A stretch of 64,000 bases of DNA, taken from positions 343,212 to 407,211 of the forward strand of contig WNNJ02001273.1 in assembly GCA_012934845.2 (NCBI GenBank), given 5' to 3'. A program made the position numbers and the translations under genes. Source of the DNA: Pomphorhynchus laevis. Its lineage: Eukaryota > Acanthocephala > Palaeacanthocephala > Echinorhynchida > Pomphorhynchidae. Below, piece after piece: positions 44,820 through 54,659 of this stretch (the first letter of the stretch is position 1; each line of letters starts with the position of its first letter). The notes beneath the pieces are model-generated. The model was not told the origin of the DNA. It was given only the letters and a program-made list of their open reading frames with translations, and did not search any database.

Positions 44820-45835
44820 CTGCGGGTATCGGCCCAGGATATCTGTGCTTTCGAAATCAATGTTATAGCCGGTCTCAATAATGACGATTTTAGAAAACCG
44901 GATATTTCACATACGCTTACTCCTTGGACCACATATATCCCCGAAGGATACAAAATTTCAGCGGCCAGCTCTTTGTTCAGAAGAGCCCTGACGGTATGCA
45001 GTAACAGAGATTACAGACACAGAGAGTATAGGAGAATAAATCGCATATTAAGTAAATGTCAATATCCGGAATGGGCAATAAAACGGTCTTTTACAATTGT
45101 GATAAGGGCAAGCCAGTTGCCTAGAATGTCGACCGCACAGCTAGGTATGAAACACGTTAAATCAACGTTCATCAATAATACTTTAAAGAAACGATTGTCG
45201 AAGTTAACTTCAAAGTTTAAGAACAGTATAAAAGTGTACTACAAAACTGGTGCGAGACTTAGTGGCATTTTCAAAAGGAAACAAGTTGAAACATCACAAT
45301 GTGTAATTTATACCATTCCGTGTGCAGATTGTGAGAAGACCTATGTTGGACAAACTAAACAAGGTTTAAAAAAGAGAACGTACCAACATAAGTACAACCT
45401 GAAGAAAAGTGATGCATCTTCAGCAATATTCAATCATGTTATTGAGACCGGCCATAACATTGATTTGGAAAGCACAGATATCCTACATAAAGAAAAACAG
45501 TTAGGACGTAGGCTCGTTTTGGAATCATTGTACATTTTGATCTTCCCTACAATGGAATGAAATAAATCTAACTGGTCCTTAAAATTCTCTCCACAAGACG
45601 TACAAAAAGATGTAAACTATAAACTTGCTAAACATCGTGATAAGGTTGCCAAAATGAAATCAGCTATTGCCGATGGGGCTATAACTTAGTTACATTATTT
45701 TTAATTGAATTTTCTTTTGTGTAATATTTTTCTTCTATTTTTAGATTGAAAATGACCGCTAAGTACAGTCGAAATATCAAATAAATAAAGTTCTTTTTTT
45801 GTATTCTCGGGGATGGTTCCCAATAAAAAAAGTTA
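44820..45835 (+). mobile_element. Canonical PLE, 5'-truncated
   Basis: It begins within the RT C-terminus (FRKPDISHTLTPWTTYIP, ~44890), passes into a C-terminal GIY-YIG domain and ends GTATTCTCGGGGATGGTTCC. Between the ORF and the end lies GACCGCTAAGTAC...GTCGAAATATC, a worn hammerhead-like hairpin known from PLE ends. This is a second PLE type next to the Naiad-like one. Confidence 0.8.
44973..45560 (+). CDS. PLE C-terminal GIY-YIG nuclease (partial ORF)
   Basis: A 195-codon stretch, part of a frame open from about 44,870. It reads LFRRALTVCSNRDYRHREY (RT C-terminus), YYKTGARLSGIFKRK, then QCVIYTIPCADCEKTYVGQT, KRTYQHKYNLKK, IFNHVIETGHNID and LVLESLYILIFP. VIYTIPC-C-x2-C and TYVGQT are the GIY-YIG motifs with the CxC insert typical of Penelope/Poseidon PLEs; the Glu in LESLYI is the metal-binding residue. 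The RT core is missing, so the copy cannot move itself. Confidence 0.8.
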   Translation: MFRRALTVCSNRDYRHREYRRINRILSKCQYPEWAIKRSFTIVIRASQLPRMSTAQLGMKHVKSTFINNTLKKRLSKLTSKFKNSIKVYYKTGARLSGIFKRKQVETSQCVIYTIPCADCEKTYVGQTKQGLKKRTYQHKYNLKKSDASSAIFNHVIETGHNIDLESTDILHKEKQLGRRLVLESLYILIFPTME

Positions 45836-46806
45836 CTTTTGACCCGAAAGCAATTCTCAACGATTTACTTTTATATCAAGTTAAAATTTAAAATAGAAAT
45901 TTAAAAGAAAAATTAATATTCATGAATTGACTAATAAATAACAGACAATGTGTCAGAATAAGGAATAGAGGTTATCAGGAGGAACTGCCATGCTATCAGG
46001 TATCTCCCCCTATTCCTCGACTCATTATCTTTAAATAAAATTGATAATTTTATTTAAAATTATTAATTTCTTATAAAACGCGAATACAGCGAATGTTTCA
46101 TTGTTTTGAAATTAATAATTGTATACTCTTTCTCGATAGATTTACATTAAGCATGCAGTATCTTATAAATATATTGTATATGCACTTCAAACGTAATGAA
46201 GTTAAGATGTATTCAGTAAAACCTTAAGTGTTATCAGGAATAAACTCTAAACTAAAATTGAAACTTCAATTGTTATTAAAAATTATACCGATATTATACA
46301 TGAACTTTCGCTACTATTGTTTATTTTAAAAAGTTTGACAAAGTTTGACAAACTTGAAGGTTTTAATTATTTGAAAAATTTAAAATACAAGAGAATCAAT
46401 ATTCACATTAAACGTTTTTTGTTGAGGTTTAGGTTTTCTTCGCATTGTAAACTTAGTCATCAATTTTACGATAAAAATATATATTACTTGACGAAATATT
46501 ACACATTATTGACAGCAATGTGTTCCCATTTCGTACAAATTTTGCTCGAAAAAAAAGCAAATTTAAAAAACTTTAAACTTGTGTAACTATAAACATATTT
46601 AAATTTAAACTTGAATTTAAACAGTTTGTATTTATAAATATTCTATATCTTATTTTTATTAGTGATTTATTAAGAAAGTTATTATAACTTAAGTTATTAA
46701 TAACTTAAGTTATTAAGTTATTAAGATGAAATAAACGTAAAAGTTTAATTTCTGTATTTTTGAATTGCAATCATTTGATGGAATTTTAGATCTACGAAAA
46801 ATATAG
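45836..46806. other. AT-rich stretch with a partial repeat
   Basis: A pseudoknot-type repeat fragment lies at 45920-46030 (AATAAATAACAGACAATG, then TATCAGGAGGAACTGCCATG). The 89-codon frame at 46317-46586 is Lys/Phe/Leu-rich, has no recognised domain and was not accepted as a gene. The last ~30 bases may hold a splice acceptor (TTTTAG at 46785-46790). Confidence 0.5.
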
Positions 46807-46974
46807 ATGGTACTGTATACTTGCTTGCTGATATTTCTATCGTTCATATTGCCTCCGGTTGCAGTATTCCTTAAAGAAGAGGGATGCACATTTCAAGTAT
46901 GGCTGAATATTCTCTTATCCATAGTTTTCATTATTCCTGGTATAATCCACGCATTAATTATTGTGTGTTCCTAA
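46807..46974 (+). CDS. Pmp3/UPF0057-like small membrane protein
   Basis: A 55-aa ORF: a first helix LLIFLSFILPPVAVFL, a loop KEEGCTFQVW, a second helix NILLSIVFIIPGIIHALIIV and the end CS. PPVAVF and IIPGIIHA are the family signature, and length and topology are typical. Such proteins sit in the plasma membrane; yeast Pmp3 loss hyperpolarises the membrane and causes salt sensitivity. ATG 46807 is the only in-frame start, with a stop (TAG) just before it. A TTTTAG 17 bases upstream of the ATG aligns with the acceptor-like site in the 5.3-kb copy. It is closest to the copy at 57849-58016, which has the same length. Outside the family motif nothing predicts a special role. Confidence 0.85.
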   Translation: MVLYTCLLIFLSFILPPVAVFLKEEGCTFQVWLNILLSIVFIIPGIIHALIIVCS

Positions 46975-47740
46975 AGCTGCAATGAAAAGAAAAAGACCTA
47001 TTACTTTTTATATTTGTTTTAACTTAGTCAAATGTATATTGACTAAAATGTGAACTTTTCAAATGTGAAATTTTCAGCAAAGAAATAATTTTGAGTTGTT
47101 ACGTTAATATGATCTTTCTAATAATATATTCTTTGTAATTATCTATATTAATCTGTTTCAAACTTAATAAATATTTTTTTAATGCATGCAATTAGAATAT
47201 AATCACAGGATTGTTCCAACATATTTAAACTCGACACAAATTCAAAGCATTATATATACATTAACGTTACAAAATTATTGCATACCAAATTAAATAATGG
47301 TATCTTTTAATGAAAACAATTCATCAGTCGCAAGCACCGAAGAGATTTATCAGTAAGAAATGGATTTAATTCTAGATTTAAAAAATCGCATTCAACAACA
47401 CATTTTATGATATTTCGCGGAATTTATATATAGATAAAATCAATACATTTTATTGATTAATATATTATTAATACGTAAAACTATATTATTGTGCTATATT
47501 TAATAATATTTTGTTCTTATTAAGTCTCGTGTATTAAATAATTTCATAAATATCAAAACATTTTATTCTATTTCGTTTAAACTCGAATATTATCATGTTT
47601 ATGCTATTAATATCTAGATATGTTCATATCTAAATACCATTTTAATTTGTAATAAATAGTATCTATCACATAATTTATTTGATACAGTAAATACAACTTT
47701 AACTTATTTCAACTTTATAATTTAAAAACCTTCTGATTGT
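46975..47740. other. AT-rich stretch, no gene recognised
   Basis: This lies downstream of the Pmp3-like gene. No RNA gene, repeat family or ORF is supported. Confidence 0.5.
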
Positions 47741-48222
47741 GGCACGATATTATCCTCACAGGTATTGTTCCTAATTTTTTATCCAGCAGAACGCTACTAA
47801 TTAGTCTGGGTGGGTCTCATCAGCTGCTAACCCAGACCTACATTTCCCGTTTCGACCCTTGTTATCTGCTTACTACTTACACTGGTGCTAATCGGATTCG
47901 AACTCAGAACGTCTGACGTTCTGAGTTCGATCAGCACCAGTGTACGGAGTAAGCAGATAATAAGGGTCGAAACGTGAAAAATGTTGGTCTGGGTCAGCAG
48001 CTGATGAGACCTACCCAGACTGATTAGTACGGATTGATACAGACGTCCTGAGTTCAAATCCGATCAGCATCAGTGTATGGAGAAAGCAGATAATAAGGGT
48101 CGAAACGTGAAATGTAGGTCTGGGTCAGCAACTGATGAGACTTACCCAGACTGATTAGTAGCGTCCTACTTATAAAAATTAGGAACAATACCTTGAGGAT
48201 AATATCGTGCCACAACCAGAAG
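47741..48222. repeat. Large inverted repeat with hammerhead-like cores
   Basis: The outer ends GTGGCACGATATTATCCTCA and its complement (to 48222) frame three diverged copies of a ~150-bp unit, one inverted. Each unit holds GAGTTCGAATCCGAT-like sequence (a tRNA B-box look-alike), AAGCAGATAA, GGGTCGAAACGTGAAA, and GTCTGGGT...ACCCAGAC around CTGATGAGAC. GGTC before GAAA pairs with GACC after CTGATGA, and ACGT-GAA-ATGT forms a small hairpin ending in GTA: a type II hammerhead order. It is probably a non-autonomous element. Confidence 0.55.
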
Positions 48223-48469
48223 AATTTCGGCTCACAGATGCAATCAAGTTAAATTTAAAAACCATTAGGGCCTTATTAATTAAAAAACTTTATTAAAAAC
48301 GTTTATTAAAAAAACTTTCCTTATTAAATTTTGATATTTATGACCTCATTATTATTCTTCCAAGCATCACCTCGCATTAAAATTAGTAAAAATGTATGCA
48401 AGCAATAAATCGAATTCATAATTGTTTAACCAAATTTAAAAAAACAGCTTTGTCAAAACATGTTTTTCA
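48223..48469. other. AT-rich spacer
   Basis: This lies between the large inverted repeat and the family-2 LINE. ACAGCTTTGTCAAA is repeated at 48446 and 48472. No gene is seen. Confidence 0.45.
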
Positions 48470-51415
48470 AAACAGCTTTGTCAAACATGTCTTCGCGTCA
48501 TTACTATCAATTGCACTGGTAAATTGAGATACCATAAACACAATGGTGCACGATGTGCTGGCTCGGGCATGAGTATCCCAAACACCGTCACAAGCGTTGT
48601 CAGCGATCAGATTTCCTTGCACTCTTGCCATGAAGATCCAGGGTCCGTCACTTACATCCCTCCTCACGATGTCATAATAAAATCCACATCAGCATCGGCT
48701 CTTGGTATTGTCAACGATGTATGGAGTCACAAAGCGTTTTCCATTTTCCGCCTCCCTTGGAAAACGAGAGCCATAGCGGCTGTGATGTTTACAGACTTAA
48801 TAAAGCAGGCTCTACGTCAAAACGACATAGCATCATGGGCTCGCTTGCTAATCATGCCGAAAATCTGTTTTCACATCAGCGCGTCGAATAAGGTCCTAAA
48901 CAGATCTCGCCCGGACTCTGCCAAACTGATACTCTAACGCATGAATAAATTTAGTAATGCTACTTTCGATGAAATCGCTTCGGAACTACGTCTTATAGTC
49001 ACGCCAGATAACCCTACAGCTTCCAACCATATATCCGCAGCAATATCACTGACTAGACGCGGGAATTTCAGGAAAGCGGGTCAAAGGCTAGCTTCTACAG
49101 GGCTGGCTTCCCCATCAACTGACACACGTCGTAAACTAGAGCTTATGCACTCGTCATCACAGAGAGTTTGTTCTCAACATGGAGTCGCTTTGGAAGACTT
49201 ACCGGCTTTGTTGTGTTCACACACTTGACCACTCAACGTTGATCGAATCACGGTTTTGCGGGCAATTGAGTCATTTCCTTCGTCAACCGGTCCAGGTTGT
49301 TTTGCACTCAGGCCGGAACATCTTCACGATATGATTGAGGCCGATTCCGGCGGTAATTTGCTGGACACACTCACCCATCTTGTCAATCACCTACTTTCAG
49401 GTTCTGCTCCGAATTCTTTAGATCCCTTCATTGCAGGCGCAAATCTTTTCGGCCTCCCCAAAAAGGATGGAGGCATTCGACCAGTAGCGGTGGGTGAGAC
49501 GTTACGATGTTTATGTTCAAAGTGTGCCTGCTCTCGCTTACGGGACCGCTTTGCATCATTCTTTGCTCCCACACAACTCGGAGTTGCCTCACGAAATGCA
49601 GTAGATATGATTGTTCATAACGTCTCTCGCACTCATCATAGTCGATCAAATGATCCCAATTGGGTGTGGGCTAAGGTCGACCTGTCAAACGCCTTTAATA
49701 GTATTAGCAGATCTTCAATAATTTCCGCCGTTAATAGTAATGTTCCAGAGTTGTCGTCGTGGGTATATTTCTGCTTAAAATCGCCTTCCCCCTTACGATT
49801 TGGTCAGTTCAGACCTTGACTATCATCGGAGAGTGTCCAACAAGGCCACCCGCTATCTCCAATCCTTTTTTCGCTGGCGATTCAAAACACAATCTCGAAA
49901 ATCTCGAATATCCCTGGCATTGTATACAATCAATGGTATTTGGATGATGGGATAATCGGTGGAAGTCCACAGGCAATCGCTCAGTCCCTCAACACCTTGA
50001 GTATTGACTTCCTCACACTCAAACTTCATCTTAATTGGTCAAAAACCGAAATAATAGGCGTGCCTGACGCGATTCAAATTTGTTCAAACCTCTGCCACTC
50101 ATCTCCGGCTAACAACACTACAGGAAATTTTCAGCTGTTGGGGTCACCAATTGACTCAACTGACTTTATCAAAGACGTCTTGCTCAGGGATTTGTTACCA
50201 AGGCTCACGAAAGAAATTGAAGTCATTGCAAACTTGCCAGATCCCTAGTCGGCCTACCTTCTCCTTAGACACTGTGCGTCCGCTCCCAAGATCGGTCATC
50301 TAATGCACACCATTTCACCATTAACACTAAAAGGTTTCACTCAGGCTTTTGATGATGTTATAATGAAAGCTTTTGAAAATTTAACAGCCTCACAGTCAAC
50401 TGTCTCTGCTTAGATTCAGGCTTCACTACCCTTTCGCTTAGGTGGTTTCGGCCTCAGGAATACTACAATTCATTCAAGCAACGCGTTTGTCAAGAGTGTC
50501 CGGAGCTGTCTCCGAGATTTCGTCCAGAGAACCTAACCAATATGTCGGGTTTGAGGAAGCATTGTCAGAATTGTCAGTATTGACTGGGAAAGATAACCTC
50601 CAACATATTTGCTCCGACGGTTCCACAACGTCCTTCCACATTGACCGTCTGGGCTTCGATCGCCTGCTTGAGGAATCCAACAATCTGGATAAGGCCAGTT
50701 ATGTGCGACAGCCTGTTCGAAAGCTGCGTCATGGCTTCAGGTTACGCCTAGCATTAGCCAAGCTCTAGATCTAACCCCACCACAATTCTGCGTTCTCTGC
50801 CGCATGTGGTTAGGTTTAGCGATTTTCCCTCCTAACCATAAGTGTGGGCGATGCTATTCCGATACCAACCTTCTGCGTTTTCACGCCCTTACAGCCAATA
50901 AGGTGGTCATCGCGGGTTGAGGCACGATGGCATAAGAAAGGGCATCTATGAAGCGGCCCAGTTTGCACGTATGCACGTTGGCCTGGAGGTCCGGGGTTAT
51001 TGACTGATGTATAAGAGCGCCCGGCCGATATTCTAATATACGGAGATCCTCCTAAAGCGATTGACTTCGCAGTCACGCACCCACAACAAGTTGCATACGT
51101 AGATATCGCGAGCGCAAATGGAGGGGCAGCAGCGGCGGCTTATGCCAACAATGTGAAAGATCGTAAATATCGGTCAAGAATGGAAGCAGCCGGATACAAG
51201 TTCACACCGGCAGTAATCGAGTGATTTTTTTTTGGGGGGGGGTGGAATGATGCCGGCCTTAACGTCATCCGGCGTATTGCTGGCCGCATGAGCAGAACAA
51301 GTGGTGTTAGATATAACATCGTAGCTGCTCGATTATTCCAACGATCGTCCATCGCCTTAATGCGTGGCAACGCCAGAGCGATTCTGGCTTCGCTAGACAA
51401 TATACAGCCCTTCAC
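48470..51415 (+). mobile_element. Decayed RLE-type LINE, family 2 (fuller copy)
   Basis: The open pieces run in order. Bases 48524-48937 carry an unplaced N-terminal region. Bases 48941-49228 hold a linker ending SSQRVCSQHGVALEDLPALL. The RT begins at 49256 (GPGCFALRPEHLHDM, KKDGGIRPVAVGETLRCL, WAKVDLSNAFNSISRSSI). YLDDG appears as WDDGIIGG at ~49940, and LHLNWSKTEII follows. A Cys/His finger lies at ~50800 (CVLCRMW...HALTA). The nuclease is at 51020-51415 (RPADILIYGDPPKAIDF, LFQRSSIALMRGNARAIL). Several frame changes and a T/G run near 51225 break it. It matches the minus copy at 10.2-12.1 kb. Confidence 0.8.
49256..49819 (+). pseudogene. Family-2 LINE RT core
   Basis: The 187-codon piece carries LFGLPKKDGGIRPVAVGETL (RT motif 2) and VDLSNAFNSI (motif A with its catalytic Asp). 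QGDP-type motif B is broken at ~49820-49850, and YLDD motif C sits in another frame at ~49935. LINE reverse transcriptases of this group use the 3' OH of nicked target DNA as primer. Motif A here, SNAFNS, matches RNAFNS in the 12-kb copy. Confidence 0.75.
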
Positions 51416-52228
51416 AAGCCTACCTAGGTCAGCGTCCGAACCTAGGATTCGAACTTTCAGCCAAGGCATATGTGATATTGTCGAGGTCCAGAACGGAACG
51501 GATCATACAGACTATTTTTGCGATGACACACATCTGAAAGGCTGTAATAATGAACGTGATCGAACAGACTTTTTACTAAATCCAGTTGCTTTATTAACAA
51601 CGGCCAACTCGAACTCGTTCTGTGTGCGCGAGGTGCGAGACCCGAATAGCCCTCCAATTCTACTGACGACCAGTTCAGTCAAAACCGTTAAACGTGCAGT
51701 GGGTCTGGGAATAAGACCTCAAATTAAACTTAACGTTCCTAAGACCAACAAGCGTTGCCTGCTGCTGGAAGAAAACCACGATGGACACGATGAAGAAGGC
51801 AATCTTCGGAATATGGATTCGTATCATGACCCAAAAATTTCAAACAGCGAGGCTGATGAATGTTACAATTTTGTGGGCAAAAATCAAGTAAGGCATCGCT
51901 TGGTGATTGTGGAAATGAAGACGACACATCTACCTGGACAATGAATACGGATTTCAAGAACGGACAAAATTACACGCCATTATTGTGTAACCCTTCCATC
52001 TCATTGGACAATACGCACTCTGCCATCGGCAACTTCGGGATATGTAATCCGGCATTCGACTATCCAACAGGCAATACTCTCGCTGATACAGAAGAAGCAA
52101 CAGGAATTAACGGGGATGACGAGATTTTCGGCGACGATCGCGCTTCTCCTACTTCGTCAAACTTATCCGAATGGGATAAGGATCTTCACGAATCCAGAGA
52201 CCCCACAAACAGATACGATGTAGCCTGA
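51416..52228 (+). other. GC-richer open stretch, unidentified
   Basis: Just after the family-2 nuclease C-terminus the frame stays open to 51944 (SLPRSASEPRIRTFSQGI, KTVKRAVGLGIRPQIKLN). An overlapping frame, 51860-52228, reads NDGDDEIFGDD-like acidic and Ser/Asn-rich sequence (DRASPTSSNLSEWDKDLHES). No domain was recognised. Composition is like coding DNA and unlike the AT-rich flanks. It may be the 3' part of the LINE, a host exon, or host mRNA carried with the LINE. Confidence 0.35.
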
Positions 52229-52234
52229 TCGCAC

Positions 52235-52444
52235 TTTAATGTGATTAATGGAGACCTCAATAGACTGATCAGTCCGGAACTAAACGTAATGCGGTCTTTA
52301 GGACAAAACCCGACAGTAACTGAGTTGCAGTACAATCAACGCGTGGACTCGGACGGTAACGAAACCTCCGAGTTTCGCGATCCCATCACAATGGATAAGA
52401 AGTTGAAGAGCAAACAATATGTAGTTACTAATGATGACTTGTAA
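52235..52444 (+). pseudogene. Calmodulin-derived fragment (N-lobe)
   Basis: The frame reads ELNVMRSLGQNPTVTELQ then RVDSDGNETSEF and ITMDKKLK. It lines up with calmodulin residues ~16-77 (ELGTVMRSLGQNPTEAELQ, VDADGNGTIDF, LTMMARKMK). The second EF-hand loop keeps D-x-D-x-N-x-T but changes the last Glu to Asp. Residues before it (FNVINGDLNRLIS) fit the first EF-hand loop poorly. The frame follows a stop, has no Met start and ends at residue ~80, so this is a decayed piece, not a working calmodulin. The intact VMRSLGQNPT block makes the origin clear. Confidence 0.8.
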
Positions 52445-53049
52445 TTTTACTTGCTAGCTGTTATTTTCATAAAATTAAATGCTTTAAAAAAATTTATGAC
52501 CTTATTAATATTTTTATTAATTTTTTCTTATTAAACCAAATGATTCTAAATAAGGAAGTTTTGATTAGAAATATGTCACAGATCTTTAGTGCACGTCACC
52601 GGATTCTTTTTGGATAAAAATATTCTTATTGTAACATTAATACATCAATATGGGATCGAGAGGCTTACAGCATTGTGATGACGATCTCATTTCTCTGATT
52701 GTCTGTCAAAAACTGATAGACTCGGTAGAGATTGGCGGATGGAATTTGAGTCTTGGTGAGGGACTCCGTGAGTTTAGTGTATCAGTCATTGACGAATCTC
52801 TATTCCTGAAACTATACCAAGAAGGTATTGAATGCAGTGAGGAAGTGTCTCCATAATTGTGTAGGGAAATCTGCTCTTCAAAAATTCTGTCAAGTCATTA
52901 AGTATCAATCCAACCTGAAGCATTTTGTTTCCAACTGACAAATTTCTTTCTTGAATAACTTCGAGTAGGACAACTGGAACGGTTTTAAACGAGCAATGCA
53001 GGCATTATCTCTACTCAACTAGAGTATGTAATGATAACTCCAATATTAT
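52445..53049. other. Spacer with an unplaced 68-codon frame
   Basis: The frame at 52650-52856 (DDDLISLIVCQKLIDSVEIG, then ESLFLKLYQEG) has a fair ATG context but no recognised domain. The remainder is AT-rich. A host exon is possible. Confidence 0.3.
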
Positions 53050-53610
53050 TTCGAGATAATTAGTCTAAATGAGTCAGAAAGATTGGGAAGATGTGGCATT
53101 TTAGCTAGAACCTTAAGTTTTGTCGGAGTTTGATTAAAAATGAGATTTTTATAGGTTGTCGATAAAATCCAGATTTCTTGCTGAGATAGGTATGAATTAA
53201 ATAGTGTCAAAATCGCATTACTTGCAACAGGAAAGAGTCCGATGGCCACCCTGAAGAGGGTAACTCTGATTGAATCAAAGTGGTATCTTCTTGGCAACAG
53301 TGTATCTTCTTCTCGCCTCTGTAAGGATGCTCTTAAGTGTCTTATGACTAGGGTTACAAGACCTTGAGATGAAGATGAGTGATAAGGGAATTATATACGA
53401 AGTATAGAGGATGTATAGGTACAGTGGTAAAAAAATTATAATGTCTTGAGAGGTCCGAATCTATTTAGTTCACTTAAGGCAATGACGTCAGCATAACGAC
53501 TTTGCATAAGACGAAGGGAAGAATCACCTCTCTAATTCCACTGAAGAATGTTTAGTGAGAAAGGGTATTAGCTACTTCAGATTGAATCGAAATACAAATG
53601 GAAAGGAACA
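53050..53610 (-). mobile_element. LINE apurinic endonuclease fragment, second copy
   Basis: The minus strand gives SLNILQWN at ~53570, LRLMQSRYADVIALSE, then SSSSQGLVTLVIRHLRASL and RYHFDSIRVTLFRVAIGLF. This parallels the 36-kb piece (LNILQWN, DVIVLQET, SSQSQDLLTLIKCSLRSSL). It is broken by stops and shorter blocks. Confidence 0.6.
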
Positions 53611-54299
53611 ACCCACTGATTGGAGACGACATCATGATTACCCAACCTTTCACTGTATGAATTTACTATGGTTCTACCATCCATACTCGTTTTGCCCGCG
53701 TTGTATGACTTATTGATTACATCATCAATTCCCGACGTTCACTTGCCTTATTTTTAGATAATTCAACTTCCATTTTCTGATTGTTGTTGTCACTGCACGC
53801 AATTCTCTTGTTAGAAGTTGCTTACGATGACGGGTTGATGATTCACCTTGGCAACAATAATTTTTGTTATCATTGTTTCCATATTCTTTACGAAATTAGT
53901 TGGTCCTTTCTCCAATAACTCCTCGAAGGACGATTACGAAGGTCTTAAATCAATCTTGTAAGACTCTACGATCGATTTTGGTCTAATATTGTTTCGGTGT
54001 CTGCTTGTGTAATATTTGAAAAACTGACATTTTCTGAAGAATGCAGGATGTTTCTGTCCGCAGCTACATCAAGACGGATTAAGGTCATTAGGACATTTTT
54101 CTTCCAACTGTTGAAAGTCATTGCACCTTAGATATTTCGGGAGAATTAGTATATATCGATCCCCAGTGTCCCCCTATGTGACATTTTTGACAGTGACAGT
54201 GTGGGAACGTGTAATCATTTGAAGATACATGCTGGAAGACTAGATTTGGTAAATATATTATGTATCACATTAGAAATAATTTAGTGCAATTTGATTCCA
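53611..54299. other. Spacer, no gene recognised
   Basis: Composition is more balanced than the AT-rich deserts, so it may be old transposon sequence, but no motif could be read on either strand. Confidence 0.4.
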
Positions 54300-54645
54300 C
54301 ACTTTGTGTTAAGAACGTTTAAAACCGGTTATTCAAATATCTTCTGTTATAATTCGGGAAGTTTTTCAGGACAAGTTTAACCGTGTTCATCGTCGGTCCA
54401 TAATAACAGGAATTAATTAAAATACAGAAAAATTTACTTATATGAGGTTCGGTCGTAGCAACGTGTGCCATAAATACTATTTCGGTGACTATATCATTAC
54501 GAATACTGCGACCACTAAAGATCTTGGTATAGTGATGCCGATGAATTTTAAGCCACGCACGAACACCGATAGAATTTGTAACACATCTCGGAAAGTGTGT
54601 TACTTTATAAAGAACTGTTTTGGCGTCGTTATGTGAGTTAAGCTT
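54300..54645 (+). mobile_element. LINE RT C-terminal fragment
   Basis: It reads YMRFGRSNVCHKYYFGDYII then ATTKDLGIVMPMNFKPRTNT and TSRKVCYFIKNCFG, the thumb region of an APE-type LINE RT (T-x-DLG-V-x-x-x-xF). A homologous block is at 55335 in the longer copy, so this is a partial duplicate placed before it. Confidence 0.7.
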
Positions 54646-54659
54646 GCGTAGATCAAAAT

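Noticed and set aside
46317-46586. 89-codon frame as a gene
   Set aside because: Lys/Phe/Leu-rich low-complexity composition as expected from AT-rich DNA, no domain and no paralog.
47880-47940. tRNA gene suggested by GTTCGAATCC
   Set aside because: No acceptor stem, D-arm or anticodon arm can be drawn, and the word belongs to a repeated unit.
48524-48937. Host gene with its own start at 48524
   Set aside because: It leads directly into the family-2 LINE frames and has a stop just upstream. It is better read as the LINE's N-terminal region, though no domain was recognised.
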